A program made the position numbers and the translations under genes. DNA of 64,000 nt from Pullichristensenella sp002068815 (GTDB lineage: Bacteria; Bacillota; Clostridia; Christensenellales; Aristaeellaceae). Below, piece after piece: positions 56,654 through 64,000 of this stretch. Numbering within the stretch: the first letter of the stretch is position 1; each line of letters starts with the position of its first letter. Where the stretch lies: contig JAXGXF010000001.1 in the NCBI GenBank assembly GCA_040772885.1, positions 124,001 through 188,000 of the forward strand, given 5' to 3'. Under the pieces are notes generated by a model. The model was not told the DNA's origin. It saw only the letters and a program-made list of their open reading frames with translations, and ran no database searches.

Positions 56654-57580
56654 ATGCTGCACCGTCTGCAAGTAGCGTACGTGCCGACGCCGCTGGAGCC
56701 GCGCCTGACCATCGCGGAATTGATCAGCTTTCACTACTACCAGTACGCGCCCACCTACACAGGGCTCATCGAGGAGCACGATTTCTGGGAGATGGTCTAC
56801 GCCGACAGCGGCCGCATCATCTGCAACGCCGGCGGCAAGGAGGTCAAGCTCGCGCAGGGGCACGCGATCTTCCACCCGCCGATGGAGGAGCACAGCGTCG
56901 TCGCGCTCGGCTCGAGCGGAAACGCGTGCATTTTATCGTTCACGTCGGCGGAGCTCGACCCGCAGATGTTCCGCGGGGTCGTCGTCCCGTTTTCAAAGCA
57001 GCAGCGCGACCTCGTCAGCGAAATCTACGCCGAGGGGCGCAAGCTGTTCGAGCCGCCGTACAACGCGTTTGTGCAGGCGAGGCTGAAGCTGCGCGAAAAC
57101 GCCCCGTTCGCCTCCGGGCAGATGATCCGCAACATGCTCGAAAACCTGCTGATCCTGATCACGCGCGACCTGATGCGAAACCACGCCGCGCCGGAGCCGG
57201 ACGCCGAGGGGCGGCTGCCCGCCTACCGCCGCACGCACTACAACGCGGAGGAAATCGCGCAGAAGGTCGCCGAGCATCTCGAAAAGCACATGGGAGAGAA
57301 GCTCTCGATGCGGGACATCTGCGCCGAGATGGCCTTCTCCGACGGGCATCTGCAGAATATCTTCAAAAAGCAGACGGGCCAGAGCATCATCCACTACTTT
57401 AACACGATGAAGATGGAGCAGGCGAAGAAGCTGATCTGCGAGGGGCAGTACACCTTCACGCAGATCGGCGGCATGCTCGGGTTCAGCTCGATCCACTACT
57501 TCTCGCGCGTGTTCAAGGCGCACGTGCACATGTCGCCGAGCGAATACGAAAAGTCCGTCCGCATGAGCGCGATGCGCTGA
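56654..57580 (+). CDS. AraC family transcriptional regulator
   Basis: 308 residues. The N-terminal cupin-like sensor (HDFWEMVYADSGRIICNAGG, GHAIFHPPMEEHSV) precedes two C-terminal AraC helix-turn-helices (LSMRDICAEMAFSDGHLQNI and FTQIGGMLGFSSIHYFSRVF). It lies immediately upstream of, and in the same direction as, a sugar ABC transport operon whose promoter carries direct repeats suited to an AraC protein. The likely job is activation of that operon in response to a carbohydrate. Confidence 0.9.
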   Translation: MLHRLQVAYVPTPLEPRLTIAELISFHYYQYAPTYTGLIEEHDFWEMVYADSGRIICNAGGKEVKLAQGHAIFHPPMEEHSVVALGSSGNACILSFTSAELDPQMFRGVVVPFSKQQRDLVSEIYAEGRKLFEPPYNAFVQARLKLRENAPFASGQMIRNMLENLLILITRDLMRNHAAPEPDAEGRLPAYRRTHYNAEEIAQKVAEHLEKHMGEKLSMRDICAEMAFSDGHLQNIFKKQTGQSIIHYFNTMKMEQAKKLICEGQYTFTQIGGMLGFSSIHYFSRVFKAHVHMSPSEYEKSVRMSAMR

Positions 57581-57600
57581 TGGGTGCAACGATTCAGAAT

Positions 57601-57657
57601 TTGTGCAAACAAACAGGCGTATTGTGTAAATACGAAACCGGAGACAGCGGCTATAAT
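57601..57657 (+). promoter_or_regulatory. Activator-dependent promoter of the sugar ABC operon with direct repeats
   Basis: TTGTGCAAA (57601-57609) and TTGTGTAAA (57622-57630) are 21 nt apart (two helical turns). TATAAT is at 57652-57657, and the -35 position is non-consensus and touched by the second repeat. This is the usual layout for AraC-type activation. Confidence 0.65.
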
Positions 57658-57709
57658 ATATGTGTTAAGTTTCTGGTTACCATCGTGCACGTTGAAAGGA
57701 GAAGGGTTT

Positions 57710-59047
57710 ATGAAGAGGTTTATGGCCATTGTCCTGTGTCTCACCTTGATCCTGTCGGCCTTCGCAGGGATCGCCGAGACGGACATCTCGACGCTCGAGG
57801 GCTGGGGGGCCGCGATCAAGCAGCAATCCGGCGGAAAGACGATCACCGTTGCGATGGCGTCGCACCCCTCGACGGAGGCCTTCCAGACGATGGCGGACGA
57901 ATTCACGGCCTTGACCGGAATCTCCGTCGTCTGGGACGTCGTCGAGGAGACGAACCTGAAGAGCAAGCAGCTGATGGACACGAACGGCGCCTACGACGTG
58001 TTCATGGTCGACGCGTTCTGGATGAGCGAGTACGCCTCGAAGGACGTGCTCGTGCCGATCGCCACGTACGCCGAGGACCCGGCGAAGACCCCCGCGTGGT
58101 TCGACTATGAGGACATCATGGCGGCGTACCGCAACGGCATCGCCGGCGCGAACGGCGTCAACTACGGCATACCGACCGCGGGCGAGACGCGCTTCATCGC
58201 CTATCGCACCGACCTGTTCGAGAAGTACGGAAAAGAGCCGCCCAAGACCATGGACGAATACCTCGATCTCGCGAAGTTCTTCACCGGCAAGGAGGACTCC
58301 CCCTACGGCGTCGCGATGCGCGCGCAGCGCGGCATACACTTCGCGTCGGGCTGGATGAGCCTGATGTACAACTTCGGCGGAGGCTTCATCGACCAGGCGA
58401 CGATCGCGAGCGGCGAGCCCGCCGTCACCTGCACGACCGACAAGACGATCGCGTCTCTGAACTTCTATGTGGAGCTCCTCAAGTGCGCGCCGCCGGACGT
58501 GGGCACCTACACGCATGAGGAGGCGCTGGGCGCGTTCCTGTCGGGCAAGACCGCGATGTGGCTCGACGCGACGGCGCTCGCGAATCAGATCACGAATCCC
58601 GCGACCTCGACCGTCGCCGACAAGGTTGCCTTCGTTCCCACCCCCACCGGACCCGACGGGGACGGCGCGGCGCTGGCGGGCTGGAATCTGTCGATCCCGA
58701 AGACCTCGAAGAATCCCGACGAGGCGTGGGCGTTCATCTGCTTCATGGCCAGCCGCGAGAAGGCGGTCGATTACGTCAAGGCCGGCGGCACCGCCACCCG
58801 CGCGTCCGTGTTCGAGAACGCGGAGCTCGCGGCGCTGAACCCGTCGTTTGAGGCGCAGAAGCTGGCGCTGGTCTCCGCGAACGGCCTCGTCGAAAAGGGT
58901 CTGTCGTGGATTCCGCAGCACGATCAGATCAACCAGATCCTCGAGATCGCCGGCAACTACGGAAGCGCCGCGCTCGCGGGGGACATCGAGGTTGCGGACG
59001 CCTGCCGGCAGATGCAGCTCGACATCGAGGACCTCTTGGGCTACTAA
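57710..59047 (+). CDS. Sugar ABC transporter substrate-binding protein
   Basis: 445 residues. Signal peptide MKRFMAIVLCLTLILSAFAG without a lipobox, then a family 1 solute-binding fold (ITVAMASHPSTEAFQTMADE, YDVFMVDAFWMSEYASKDVL, LSGKTAMWLDATALANQI). The ligand is probably a sugar or oligosaccharide; the specific one is not readable. Start at the ATG after AAAGGAGAAGG. An intercistronic hairpin downstream may raise its dosage over the permeases. Confidence 0.92.
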   Translation: MKRFMAIVLCLTLILSAFAGIAETDISTLEGWGAAIKQQSGGKTITVAMASHPSTEAFQTMADEFTALTGISVVWDVVEETNLKSKQLMDTNGAYDVFMVDAFWMSEYASKDVLVPIATYAEDPAKTPAWFDYEDIMAAYRNGIAGANGVNYGIPTAGETRFIAYRTDLFEKYGKEPPKTMDEYLDLAKFFTGKEDSPYGVAMRAQRGIHFASGWMSLMYNFGGGFIDQATIASGEPAVTCTTDKTIASLNFYVELLKCAPPDVGTYTHEEALGAFLSGKTAMWLDATALANQITNPATSTVADKVAFVPTPTGPDGDGAALAGWNLSIPKTSKNPDEAWAFICFMASREKAVDYVKAGGTATRASVFENAELAALNPSFEAQKLALVSANGLVEKGLSWIPQHDQINQILEIAGNYGSAALAGDIEVADACRQMQLDIEDLLGY

Positions 59048-59078
59048 AACAAGTTGCGCTGAACGAACAGAACCGGGG

Positions 59079-59118
59079 GGCCGTCTCATGCGCATGGGGA
59101 GAGACGGCCTCTCCGTTT
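59079..59118 (+). terminator. Intercistronic attenuator-type hairpin after the binding-protein gene
   Basis: GGCCGTCTC (59079-59087) / GAGACGGCC (59101-59109) followed by TCTCCGTTTT. It lies just before the first permease gene. Confidence 0.65.
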
Positions 59119-59139
59119 TGAACGATGGAGATGTTCGCC

Positions 59140-60069
59140 ATGGTCTGGAATCCGAACCGGGGTCCGCGCGCCGAGGGGGGCTTCGTCCGCCGGCTGTTCG
59201 CCAGAAATCCGCACTGGAAGTACATCGCGCCCGCGATGACGGTGCTGTTTTTGCTGTCGATCGTGCCGACGCTGTTCCTCTTCGGCATCAGCTTTACGAA
59301 CTACCAGCTCGGCTGGAAGCTCGACCGCGCGAAGTTCGTCGACATCCGCAACTACACGCGGCTGTTCAGCGGCCGCGACGTCGACTTCTGGCACGCGGTC
59401 GAGATCAGCCTCGAGTTCATGGTGCTGGCGACGTTGATACAGCTCGCGCTCGGGTTCGTCATCGCGTTGATGCTCAACAAATACGAGTTCAAGTTAAAGC
59501 CCTTGCTGGTCGGGATACTGATCGTGCCGCTCGCGATGACGCCGACGATCGCCGGGCAGATGTGGAAGCTGATGTTCAACGCCGAGTACGGGCTGATCAA
59601 CTACGTGCTGACCGCGCTGTTCAACTGGAAGGTCACGTGGCTCTCGAGCGACATGGCGTTCTGGTCGATTTTAATCGTGGACATCTGGCAGTTCACGCCG
59701 TTTGTGACGCTGATCCTCTACGCGGGGCTGCGCTCGCTTCCGACCGAGCCTCTCGAGGCCGCGATGATCGACGGCGCGAGCCCGATGCGAACGATCTTCC
59801 ACATCACGATTCCGATGATGAAGAAGCTGATCTTCCTGGCGCTCTTGCTGCGCGCGGTCGACGCCTTGAAGCTGTTCGACACGGCGTTCGTGCTGACGCA
59901 GGGCGGGCCCGGAAACGCGACGGAGTTTTTGAGCCTGCACGTATACCGGCTGGTCAACGCGCAGAACGGGCTGCTCGGGCGCGGCGCGGCGGTCGCGGTC
60001 GTGCTGCTGGTCGTCGTGACGGCCGTGAGCCGGCTCTTGATACGGCTGCAGCAGAGGGAGGAGGGCTGA
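59140..60069 (+). CDS. Sugar ABC transporter permease 1 (MalF/UgpA-like)
   Basis: 309 residues, six hydrophobic helices, with an EAA loop (LPTEPLEAAMIDGASPMRTI). ATG at 59140 has GGAG nine bases upstream; ATGs at 59125 and 59131 are in frame but lack a ribosome binding site. The stop is followed after 1 nt by permease 2. No ATPase gene is in the operon, so a shared MsmK-type ATPase elsewhere is expected. Confidence 0.9.
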   Translation: MVWNPNRGPRAEGGFVRRLFARNPHWKYIAPAMTVLFLLSIVPTLFLFGISFTNYQLGWKLDRAKFVDIRNYTRLFSGRDVDFWHAVEISLEFMVLATLIQLALGFVIALMLNKYEFKLKPLLVGILIVPLAMTPTIAGQMWKLMFNAEYGLINYVLTALFNWKVTWLSSDMAFWSILIVDIWQFTPFVTLILYAGLRSLPTEPLEAAMIDGASPMRTIFHITIPMMKKLIFLALLLRAVDALKLFDTAFVLTQGGPGNATEFLSLHVYRLVNAQNGLLGRGAAVAVVLLVVVTAVSRLLIRLQQREEG

Positions 60070-60070
60070 T

Positions 60071-60892
60071 ATGCGTCGAAGCGACAGGGGCAAGCGGGCG
60101 CTCACCTACATCGGGTTCGTCATCATCAGCTTTTTCATACTGTTTCCGTTTCTGTGGATGATCTCCGTGAGCTTTCGCAGCAAGGCGGACGTGTTCGACC
60201 CCGGCAACTTCTTCGCGAGCTTCACGCTTAACAACTACCGCACGATCTTCGCCTCGGGCATCGGAAGGCTGTTCAAAAACAGCGCGATCATCGCGGTGCT
60301 GAGCACGCTGGTGTCGCTCGTGCTCGGGTCGCTGGCGGCCTACGGCTTCGCGCGCTACGGCTGGAAAAAGCGCGAGAAGCGCGCGTTCTGGGTGCTCAGC
60401 CAGCGGTTTCTGCCGCCGATGGCCGTCATCGTCCCCTACTTCATGCTGGCATCGCTTCTCCGGCTCGTGGACACGTATCTGCTTTTGATCATCTGCTATA
60501 CGTCGTTCAACCTGCCGTTTGCGATGTGGATGATGCGCGGGTTCATCGAGGACCTGCCGCGGGAGCTCGAGGAGGCCGCGATGGTCGACGGCTGCTCGCA
60601 GCTCCAGACGCTCTGGAGGATCATACTGCCGCTGGTGCTCCCGGGCATGACCGCGACGGCGATCTTCTGCATGATCAACTGCTGGAACGAGTTCGTCTTC
60701 GCCAACTTCCTGACGACGATTCAGGCGAAGACCGTGCCGACGTCGGTCATGACCTATCTGTCCGTCTCGGGCGTCAAGTGGGGCGAAATGGCCGCGACGG
60801 GCACGCTTTCGGTGCTGCCGGTGCTCGCGTTTGCGATCGGCGTGCAGAAATACATGATTCGCGGCCTGACATTCGGCTCGGTCAAGGGCTGA
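60071..60892 (+). CDS. Sugar ABC transporter permease 2 (MalG/UgpE-like)
   Basis: 273 residues, six hydrophobic helices; EAA loop PRELEEAAMVDGCSQLQTLW. Pairs with permease 1 to form the channel. Confidence 0.92.
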   Translation: MRRSDRGKRALTYIGFVIISFFILFPFLWMISVSFRSKADVFDPGNFFASFTLNNYRTIFASGIGRLFKNSAIIAVLSTLVSLVLGSLAAYGFARYGWKKREKRAFWVLSQRFLPPMAVIVPYFMLASLLRLVDTYLLLIICYTSFNLPFAMWMMRGFIEDLPRELEEAAMVDGCSQLQTLWRIILPLVLPGMTATAIFCMINCWNEFVFANFLTTIQAKTVPTSVMTYLSVSGVKWGEMAATGTLSVLPVLAFAIGVQKYMIRGLTFGSVKG

Positions 60893-60920
60893 CACTACAA
60901 CGCAAGGAGCTGAACGAGCG

Positions 60921-61955
60921 ATGAATACCATCAAAATGGCGATCGTCGGCGCGGGCATCTGGGGCGCCAACCACGCCAGAATCTACAAGGCGCATCCGTT
61001 CGCGGACGCGGTCGCGATCTGCGACATGGACCGGGAGAAGGCGGAGCGCGTCGCGCGCGAGGAGCGAATCCCCGCGGTCTACGATGACTATGAGCGGATG
61101 TTCCGGGAGGTCGACTGCGACGCGGTGGCCATCGTGACGCCGGACTTCGCGCATGCGGACATCGCGGTCGCCGCGGCGGAGGCCGGCAAGCACATCTTGA
61201 TCGAGAAGCCGCTCGCGACGACGCGCGAGGACGCGTTCCGAATCCTCGAAGCCGTCGAAAAAAACGGCGTTCGCGGCATGGTCGACCTGCACAACCGCTG
61301 GAACCCGCCGTTCCACGCGGCCTATCAGGCGGTGAAAAACGGCGAGCTCGGCTCTGTGTACAGCGCCTACTACCGCCTGAACGACTGCAAGTGGGTCGCG
61401 ACGGACATGCTCCCGTGGGCGGCGAAGAGCTCGATTTTGTGGTTCCTCGGCAGCCACAGCATCGATACGCTGATGTGGATGTTCTCCTCCCGGCCGAAGC
61501 GCATCTACTGCGTCAGCAAGGAGGGCGTCTTGAAGGGGCTCGGCGTGGACACCGTCGACGAGTATCTCTCGACGATCGAGTTCGAAAACGGCGCCGTCGC
61601 GCAGATGGAGAACGGCTGGGTCACGCCGAACGCGAACCCGTGCGTCAACGACATCAAGTTCACGCTGCTGGGCGACAAGGGCATGATCGCCATCGACGCG
61701 TCGAACCACAACATGATCCAGAAGTACACGGACACCCAGGTCGTCGTGCCGGACGTGATCGTGCAGAACAGGATCTTCGGCCAGCCGAAGGGCTTCGCGT
61801 TCGAGAGCATACGCGCGTTCGTCGACTGCCTGCGAAGCGGCGAGGAATTCCCCGTGACGCTTCGCGAGTCCGCGGTCGGCGTGCTCGCGCTGCTTGCGGT
61901 CATGGAGTCCGCAAAGACCAGGATGCCGGTCGAGATCGATTACGGGAATTTATAG
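60921..61955 (+). CDS. Gfo/Idh/MocA family oxidoreductase
   Basis: 344 residues. Rossmann start AIVGAGIWGANHARIYKAHP, catalytic-site motif HILIEKPLATTRED with the EKP Lys, and the C-terminal alpha/beta domain. Such enzymes oxidise or isomerise sugars with NAD(P). As the last gene of the sugar operon it probably handles the imported sugar. AAGGAG ribosome binding site. Confidence 0.9.
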   Translation: MNTIKMAIVGAGIWGANHARIYKAHPFADAVAICDMDREKAERVAREERIPAVYDDYERMFREVDCDAVAIVTPDFAHADIAVAAAEAGKHILIEKPLATTREDAFRILEAVEKNGVRGMVDLHNRWNPPFHAAYQAVKNGELGSVYSAYYRLNDCKWVATDMLPWAAKSSILWFLGSHSIDTLMWMFSSRPKRIYCVSKEGVLKGLGVDTVDEYLSTIEFENGAVAQMENGWVTPNANPCVNDIKFTLLGDKGMIAIDASNHNMIQKYTDTQVVVPDVIVQNRIFGQPKGFAFESIRAFVDCLRSGEEFPVTLRESAVGVLALLAVMESAKTRMPVEIDYGNL

Positions 61956-61966
61956 ACGGCAAAACG

Positions 61967-61997
61967 GAGCCTTCGCGCGAGCGAGGGCTCTTTTTCG
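61967..61997 (+). terminator. Intrinsic terminator of the sugar operon
   Basis: GAGCCTTCGC / GCGAGGGCTC stem (one G-U type mismatch) followed by TTTTTC. Two convergent genes meet here. Confidence 0.75.
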
Positions 61998-62007
61998 TGC
62001 GAAGAAT

Positions 62008-62685
62008 TCAGATTTCGAACTTGTACCCGTATCCCCAGACGGTCTGTATGCTGTTCTGGCAGGGGGAAATCTTGCCGCGGAGGCTCTTGACGTGCGAATC
62101 GACGGTGCGGTCGGAGCCGAAGAAGTCCTGCCCCCAGACGAGCTCCAAGAGCGAATCCCGCGAAAACGCCTGCCGCTGGTTGCGCAGGAAGAACAGCAAT
62201 AAGTCGAACTCCTTCGGCGTCAGCTTCACTTCGCTCCCGGCGACCGCCGCCTGATGCGTGTTCAGGTTCAGCGTTATGTCGCCCGCCTGGACGATGTTGA
62301 CCATGCGCGCGTCGTGTCCCCAGATCGAGAGCAGGTTCTTGACGCGCGCGACGAGCTCGCGCGGGTAGAAGGGCTTGATCACGTAGTCGTTCCCGCCTGC
62401 CTCGAAGCCTGCTAAGCGGTTCGACTCGTTTCCGTTGCGGCTGATGAAGATGACCGGCACGTTCGAGCCCTTGCGCAGGTGGCGGCAGACGATGTAGCCG
62501 TCGATCTCCGGAAGCTCCGCCTCGAGGATCACGAGGTGGTATTCGCTCCGCCGGATGCGCTTCAGGGCCGAGATGCCGTCCGGCGCGTCGTCGCAAAGCC
62601 AGCCCTCCGCATTCGCGCACAGCCGGATGATCTCGCGAACGGTGGCGTCGGCGTCGGCTACGAGCAGCTTCGTACCCTTCTCCAT
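62008..62685 (-). CDS. OmpR-family response regulator with Glu at the phospho-acceptor site
   Basis: 225 residues. The receiver has the N-terminal acidic pocket (LLVADADATV) and the conserved Lys (YVIKPFYPREL). The phospho-acceptor motif reads LVILEAELPEIDGY, with Glu where Asp is expected. The winged-helix output domain is intact (LTPKEFDLLLFFLRNQ, FGSDRTVDSHVKSLRGKI, TVWGYGYKFEI). Glu can mimic phospho-Asp, so the protein may be active without a kinase; no kinase gene is adjacent. Start is the Met after GAGGAGGAG. Confidence 0.88.
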   Translation of the reverse strand: MEKGTKLLVADADATVREIIRLCANAEGWLCDDAPDGISALKRIRRSEYHLVILEAELPEIDGYIVCRHLRKGSNVPVIFISRNGNESNRLAGFEAGGNDYVIKPFYPRELVARVKNLLSIWGHDARMVNIVQAGDITLNLNTHQAAVAGSEVKLTPKEFDLLLFFLRNQRQAFSRDSLLELVWGQDFFGSDRTVDSHVKSLRGKISPCQNSIQTVWGYGYKFEI

Positions 62686-62716
62686 CGCGGCTCCTCCTCG
62701 CCTCGAGTATGGCACC

Positions 62717-62745
62717 ATTATACGCAATCGGTCGGCGGTTTTCAA
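62717..62745 (-). promoter_or_regulatory. Promoter of the response regulator gene
   Basis: Minus-strand TTGAAA (62740-62745), 17 nt, TATAAT (62717-62722). Confidence 0.7.
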
Positions 62746-62762
62746 CGGGAAATTGCAGCACG

Positions 62763-62796
62763 CCCACCCGGAGCGGATTTTCCGTCCCCGGGTGGG
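62763..62796 (-). terminator. Hairpin after the hydrogenase gene
   Basis: CCCACCCG / CGGGTGGG stem with an 18-nt loop, just beyond the stop. No clear T-run on the minus strand, so function as a terminator is uncertain. Confidence 0.4.
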
Positions 62797-62815
62797 TTTG
62801 GGGCTTCCCTGTCGG

Positions 62816-64000
62816 CTAGAGCTTGTAGTCGGAGAGCACGCTCTTCAAGATCTCGACGCTCTCCTCCTTGTCGCGCAGTTCGGACTTCAGGCGGCGGTTC
62901 TCGGCCTCGAGCTCGAGGATTCTGGGCGACTCGTGCTCCTCGCGCCCGCGGCGTGGCACCTCGACGACCGGCTTCTTCTTCGGCATGACCTTGCGCTGCT
63001 CCGCAGGCTCGACCGCGGTCGAGTAGTCGCTGCGCGCGAACTGGTTGAACTGGCCGCGCCGGACGTAGTGCGTGTGCAGAAGCTCGTGCGAGCGGTGGCC
63101 GTTCGGGGCGCCGAGGAACTTCTCGTACAGCGAGATCACGTACGGGTTTTCGTGGGACTTGCGCAATTCCTTGCTCTCGTCCTCGAGGTAGAGGTTCGAG
63201 AGCCGCTTCTCGCGCACGTCCGGGTCCTCCGAGCGCGGCTGCCCGCCGCCCATGATGCAGCCGCCGGGGCAGCCCATGACCTCGATGAAGTGGTAAGGGG
63301 ACTCCCCGCGCTCGATCTGGCGCATCAGCTTGTTCGCGCCCGCCAAGCCGCTCGTCACGGCGACGCGCACCGTCACGCCGTCGAGGAATCCATATTCGGG
63401 AACCGGGTTGTCGATCGTGATCGCGGCCTCCTTGACCTGGTCGAGGCCGACGATGGGCTTCACGTGCAGCCCGTCGAACGGGAGTTCGCGGCCGGTGACG
63501 ATCTCGTAGACGGTGCGAAGCGCCGCCTCCATCACGCCTCCGGTCAGGCCGAAGATGTCCGCCGCGCCGGTGGACATCCCGAGCGGGCTGTCGAACTCCT
63601 CGTCATCGAGCGACGCGAAGTCGATGCCGGCCGAGCGGATCATGTCCGCGAGCTCGCGCGTCGTCAGCACCGCGTCGACGTTCGGCATGCCGTCGTTCTT
63701 CATCTCCTCGCGCGCGATCTCGAACTTCTTCGCGGTGCAGGGCATGACCGAGACGACGAACATGTTTGCCGGGTCGACGCCGATCTCTCGCGCGTAGTAG
63801 GACTTCACGAGCGCGCCGAGCATCGTGTGCGGCGACTTGCAGGTGGAAAGGTGCTCCAATTGGTCCGGGAAGTTGTGCTCGACGTACTTGATCCAGCCCG
63901 GCGAGCAGCTCGTGATCATCGGGAGCGTCGCGCCTGCGCCGGTCAGCGCCTTTTTGACGCGCGTCAGGAACTCGGTGCCCTCCTCGAGGATCGTCAGGTC
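62816..64000 (-). CDS. [FeFe]-hydrogenase H-cluster protein, 5' end outside window
   Basis: At least 394 residues; the frame is open to the right edge. All three H-cluster motifs are present: TSCSPGW (L1), MPCTAKKFE (L2) and EVMGCPGGCIMGGGQP (L3), followed by the iron-hydrogenase small-subunit-like segment (ENPYVISLYEKFLGAPNGHR). Ferredoxin-like N-terminal domains would lie outside. After HTHYVRRGQFNQF the protein runs on for ~85 residues, ending in a predicted coiled coil (ILELEAENRRLKSELRDKEE), which is not part of the usual hydrogenase core. It makes or uses H2, possibly as a bifurcating HydA-type subunit; partners are not visible. Confidence 0.93.
   Translation of the reverse strand, partial: DLTILEEGTEFLTRVKKALTGAGATLPMITSCSPGWIKYVEHNFPDQLEHLSTCKSPHTMLGALVKSYYAREIGVDPANMFVVSVMPCTAKKFEIAREEMKNDGMPNVDAVLTTRELADMIRSAGIDFASLDDEEFDSPLGMSTGAADIFGLTGGVMEAALRTVYEIVTGRELPFDGLHVKPIVGLDQVKEAAITIDNPVPEYGFLDGVTVRVAVTSGLAGANKLMRQIERGESPYHFIEVMGCPGGCIMGGGQPRSEDPDVREKRLSNLYLEDESKELRKSHENPYVISLYEKFLGAPNGHRSHELLHTHYVRRGQFNQFARSDYSTAVEPAEQRKVMPKKKPVVEVPRRGREEHESPRILELEAENRRLKSELRDKEESVEILKSVLSDYKL

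Overview
The window looks like one GC-rich chromosomal segment of an endospore-forming member of the Clostridia. Evidence for this is the sporulation gene set (spoIID, spoIVB, a Spo0A-family gene, yqfC/yqfD), the Firmicutes gene orders (miaB-ricA-like-mutS-mutL-miaA, tilS-hpt-ftsH, spoIVB-spo0A, yqfC-yqfD-phoH-pgpH-ybeY-cdd-era-recO), AGGAGG-type ribosome binding sites and an [FeFe]-hydrogenase. A Christensenellales-like lineage is possible, but that is only an inference. Most of the window is ordinary, tightly packed core genome with many ATGA overlaps.

Layout. 1-5 kb: the end of a radical SAM gene, its DUF2344 partner, RNase G, miaB and a YlbF/YmcA-family gene. 5-12 kb: mutS, mutL, miaA and a methionine gamma-lyase-like gene. 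12-14.4 kb: a repeat-rich island holding lexA, a divergent membrane microprotein with a broken tandem copy, a small Cys-rich protein, two arrays of degenerate 33-36 nt repeats and a decayed copy of a neighbouring gene end; it abuts a tyrosine recombinase. 15.8-22.3 kb: rnhA, a ZnuA-like lipoprotein, spoIID, radA, a membrane-anchored phosphoesterase-like protein and a lipid kinase. 22.4-25.5 kb: an ABC importer of the sulfonate/thiamine-precursor type. 25.6-27.7 kb: tcdA, tRNA-Lys(CTT) and two small genes. 28-33.4 kb: a collagen-like surface protein followed by a two-gene glycan-modification operon. 33.5-40 kb (minus strand): gap and a hydrolase-tilS-hpt-ftsH operon. 40.3-43.6 kb: spoIVB, a Spo0A homologue without its phosphorylation site, and deoB. 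43.8-48.8 kb: vanW-type, ridA, prs, proB, proA. 48.8-55.9 kb: yqfC to recO, with ybeY and cdd fused in frame and dgkA absent. 56-62 kb: rubrerythrin, an AraC regulator and the sugar ABC operon it probably controls. 62-64 kb: a response regulator whose phospho-Asp is Glu, and an [FeFe]-hydrogenase cut by the window end.

The least ordinary signals are: (i) the YbeY-Cdd fusion that retains an internal ribosome binding site; (ii) two signalling proteins with altered receiver sites (Spo0A D-to-S, OmpR-type D-to-E); (iii) decayed partial copies of adjacent genes (miaB start, methionine gamma-lyase end, lexA-divergent microprotein) and degenerate tandem repeats in otherwise empty intergenic DNA; (iv) short hairpin elements sharing ACAGAC arms or a GACTTCGGT core inside several coding sequences; and (v) a collagen gene carrying compensating indels next to glycan-modifying genes. 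All functions are read from motifs and gene order; no database search was run.
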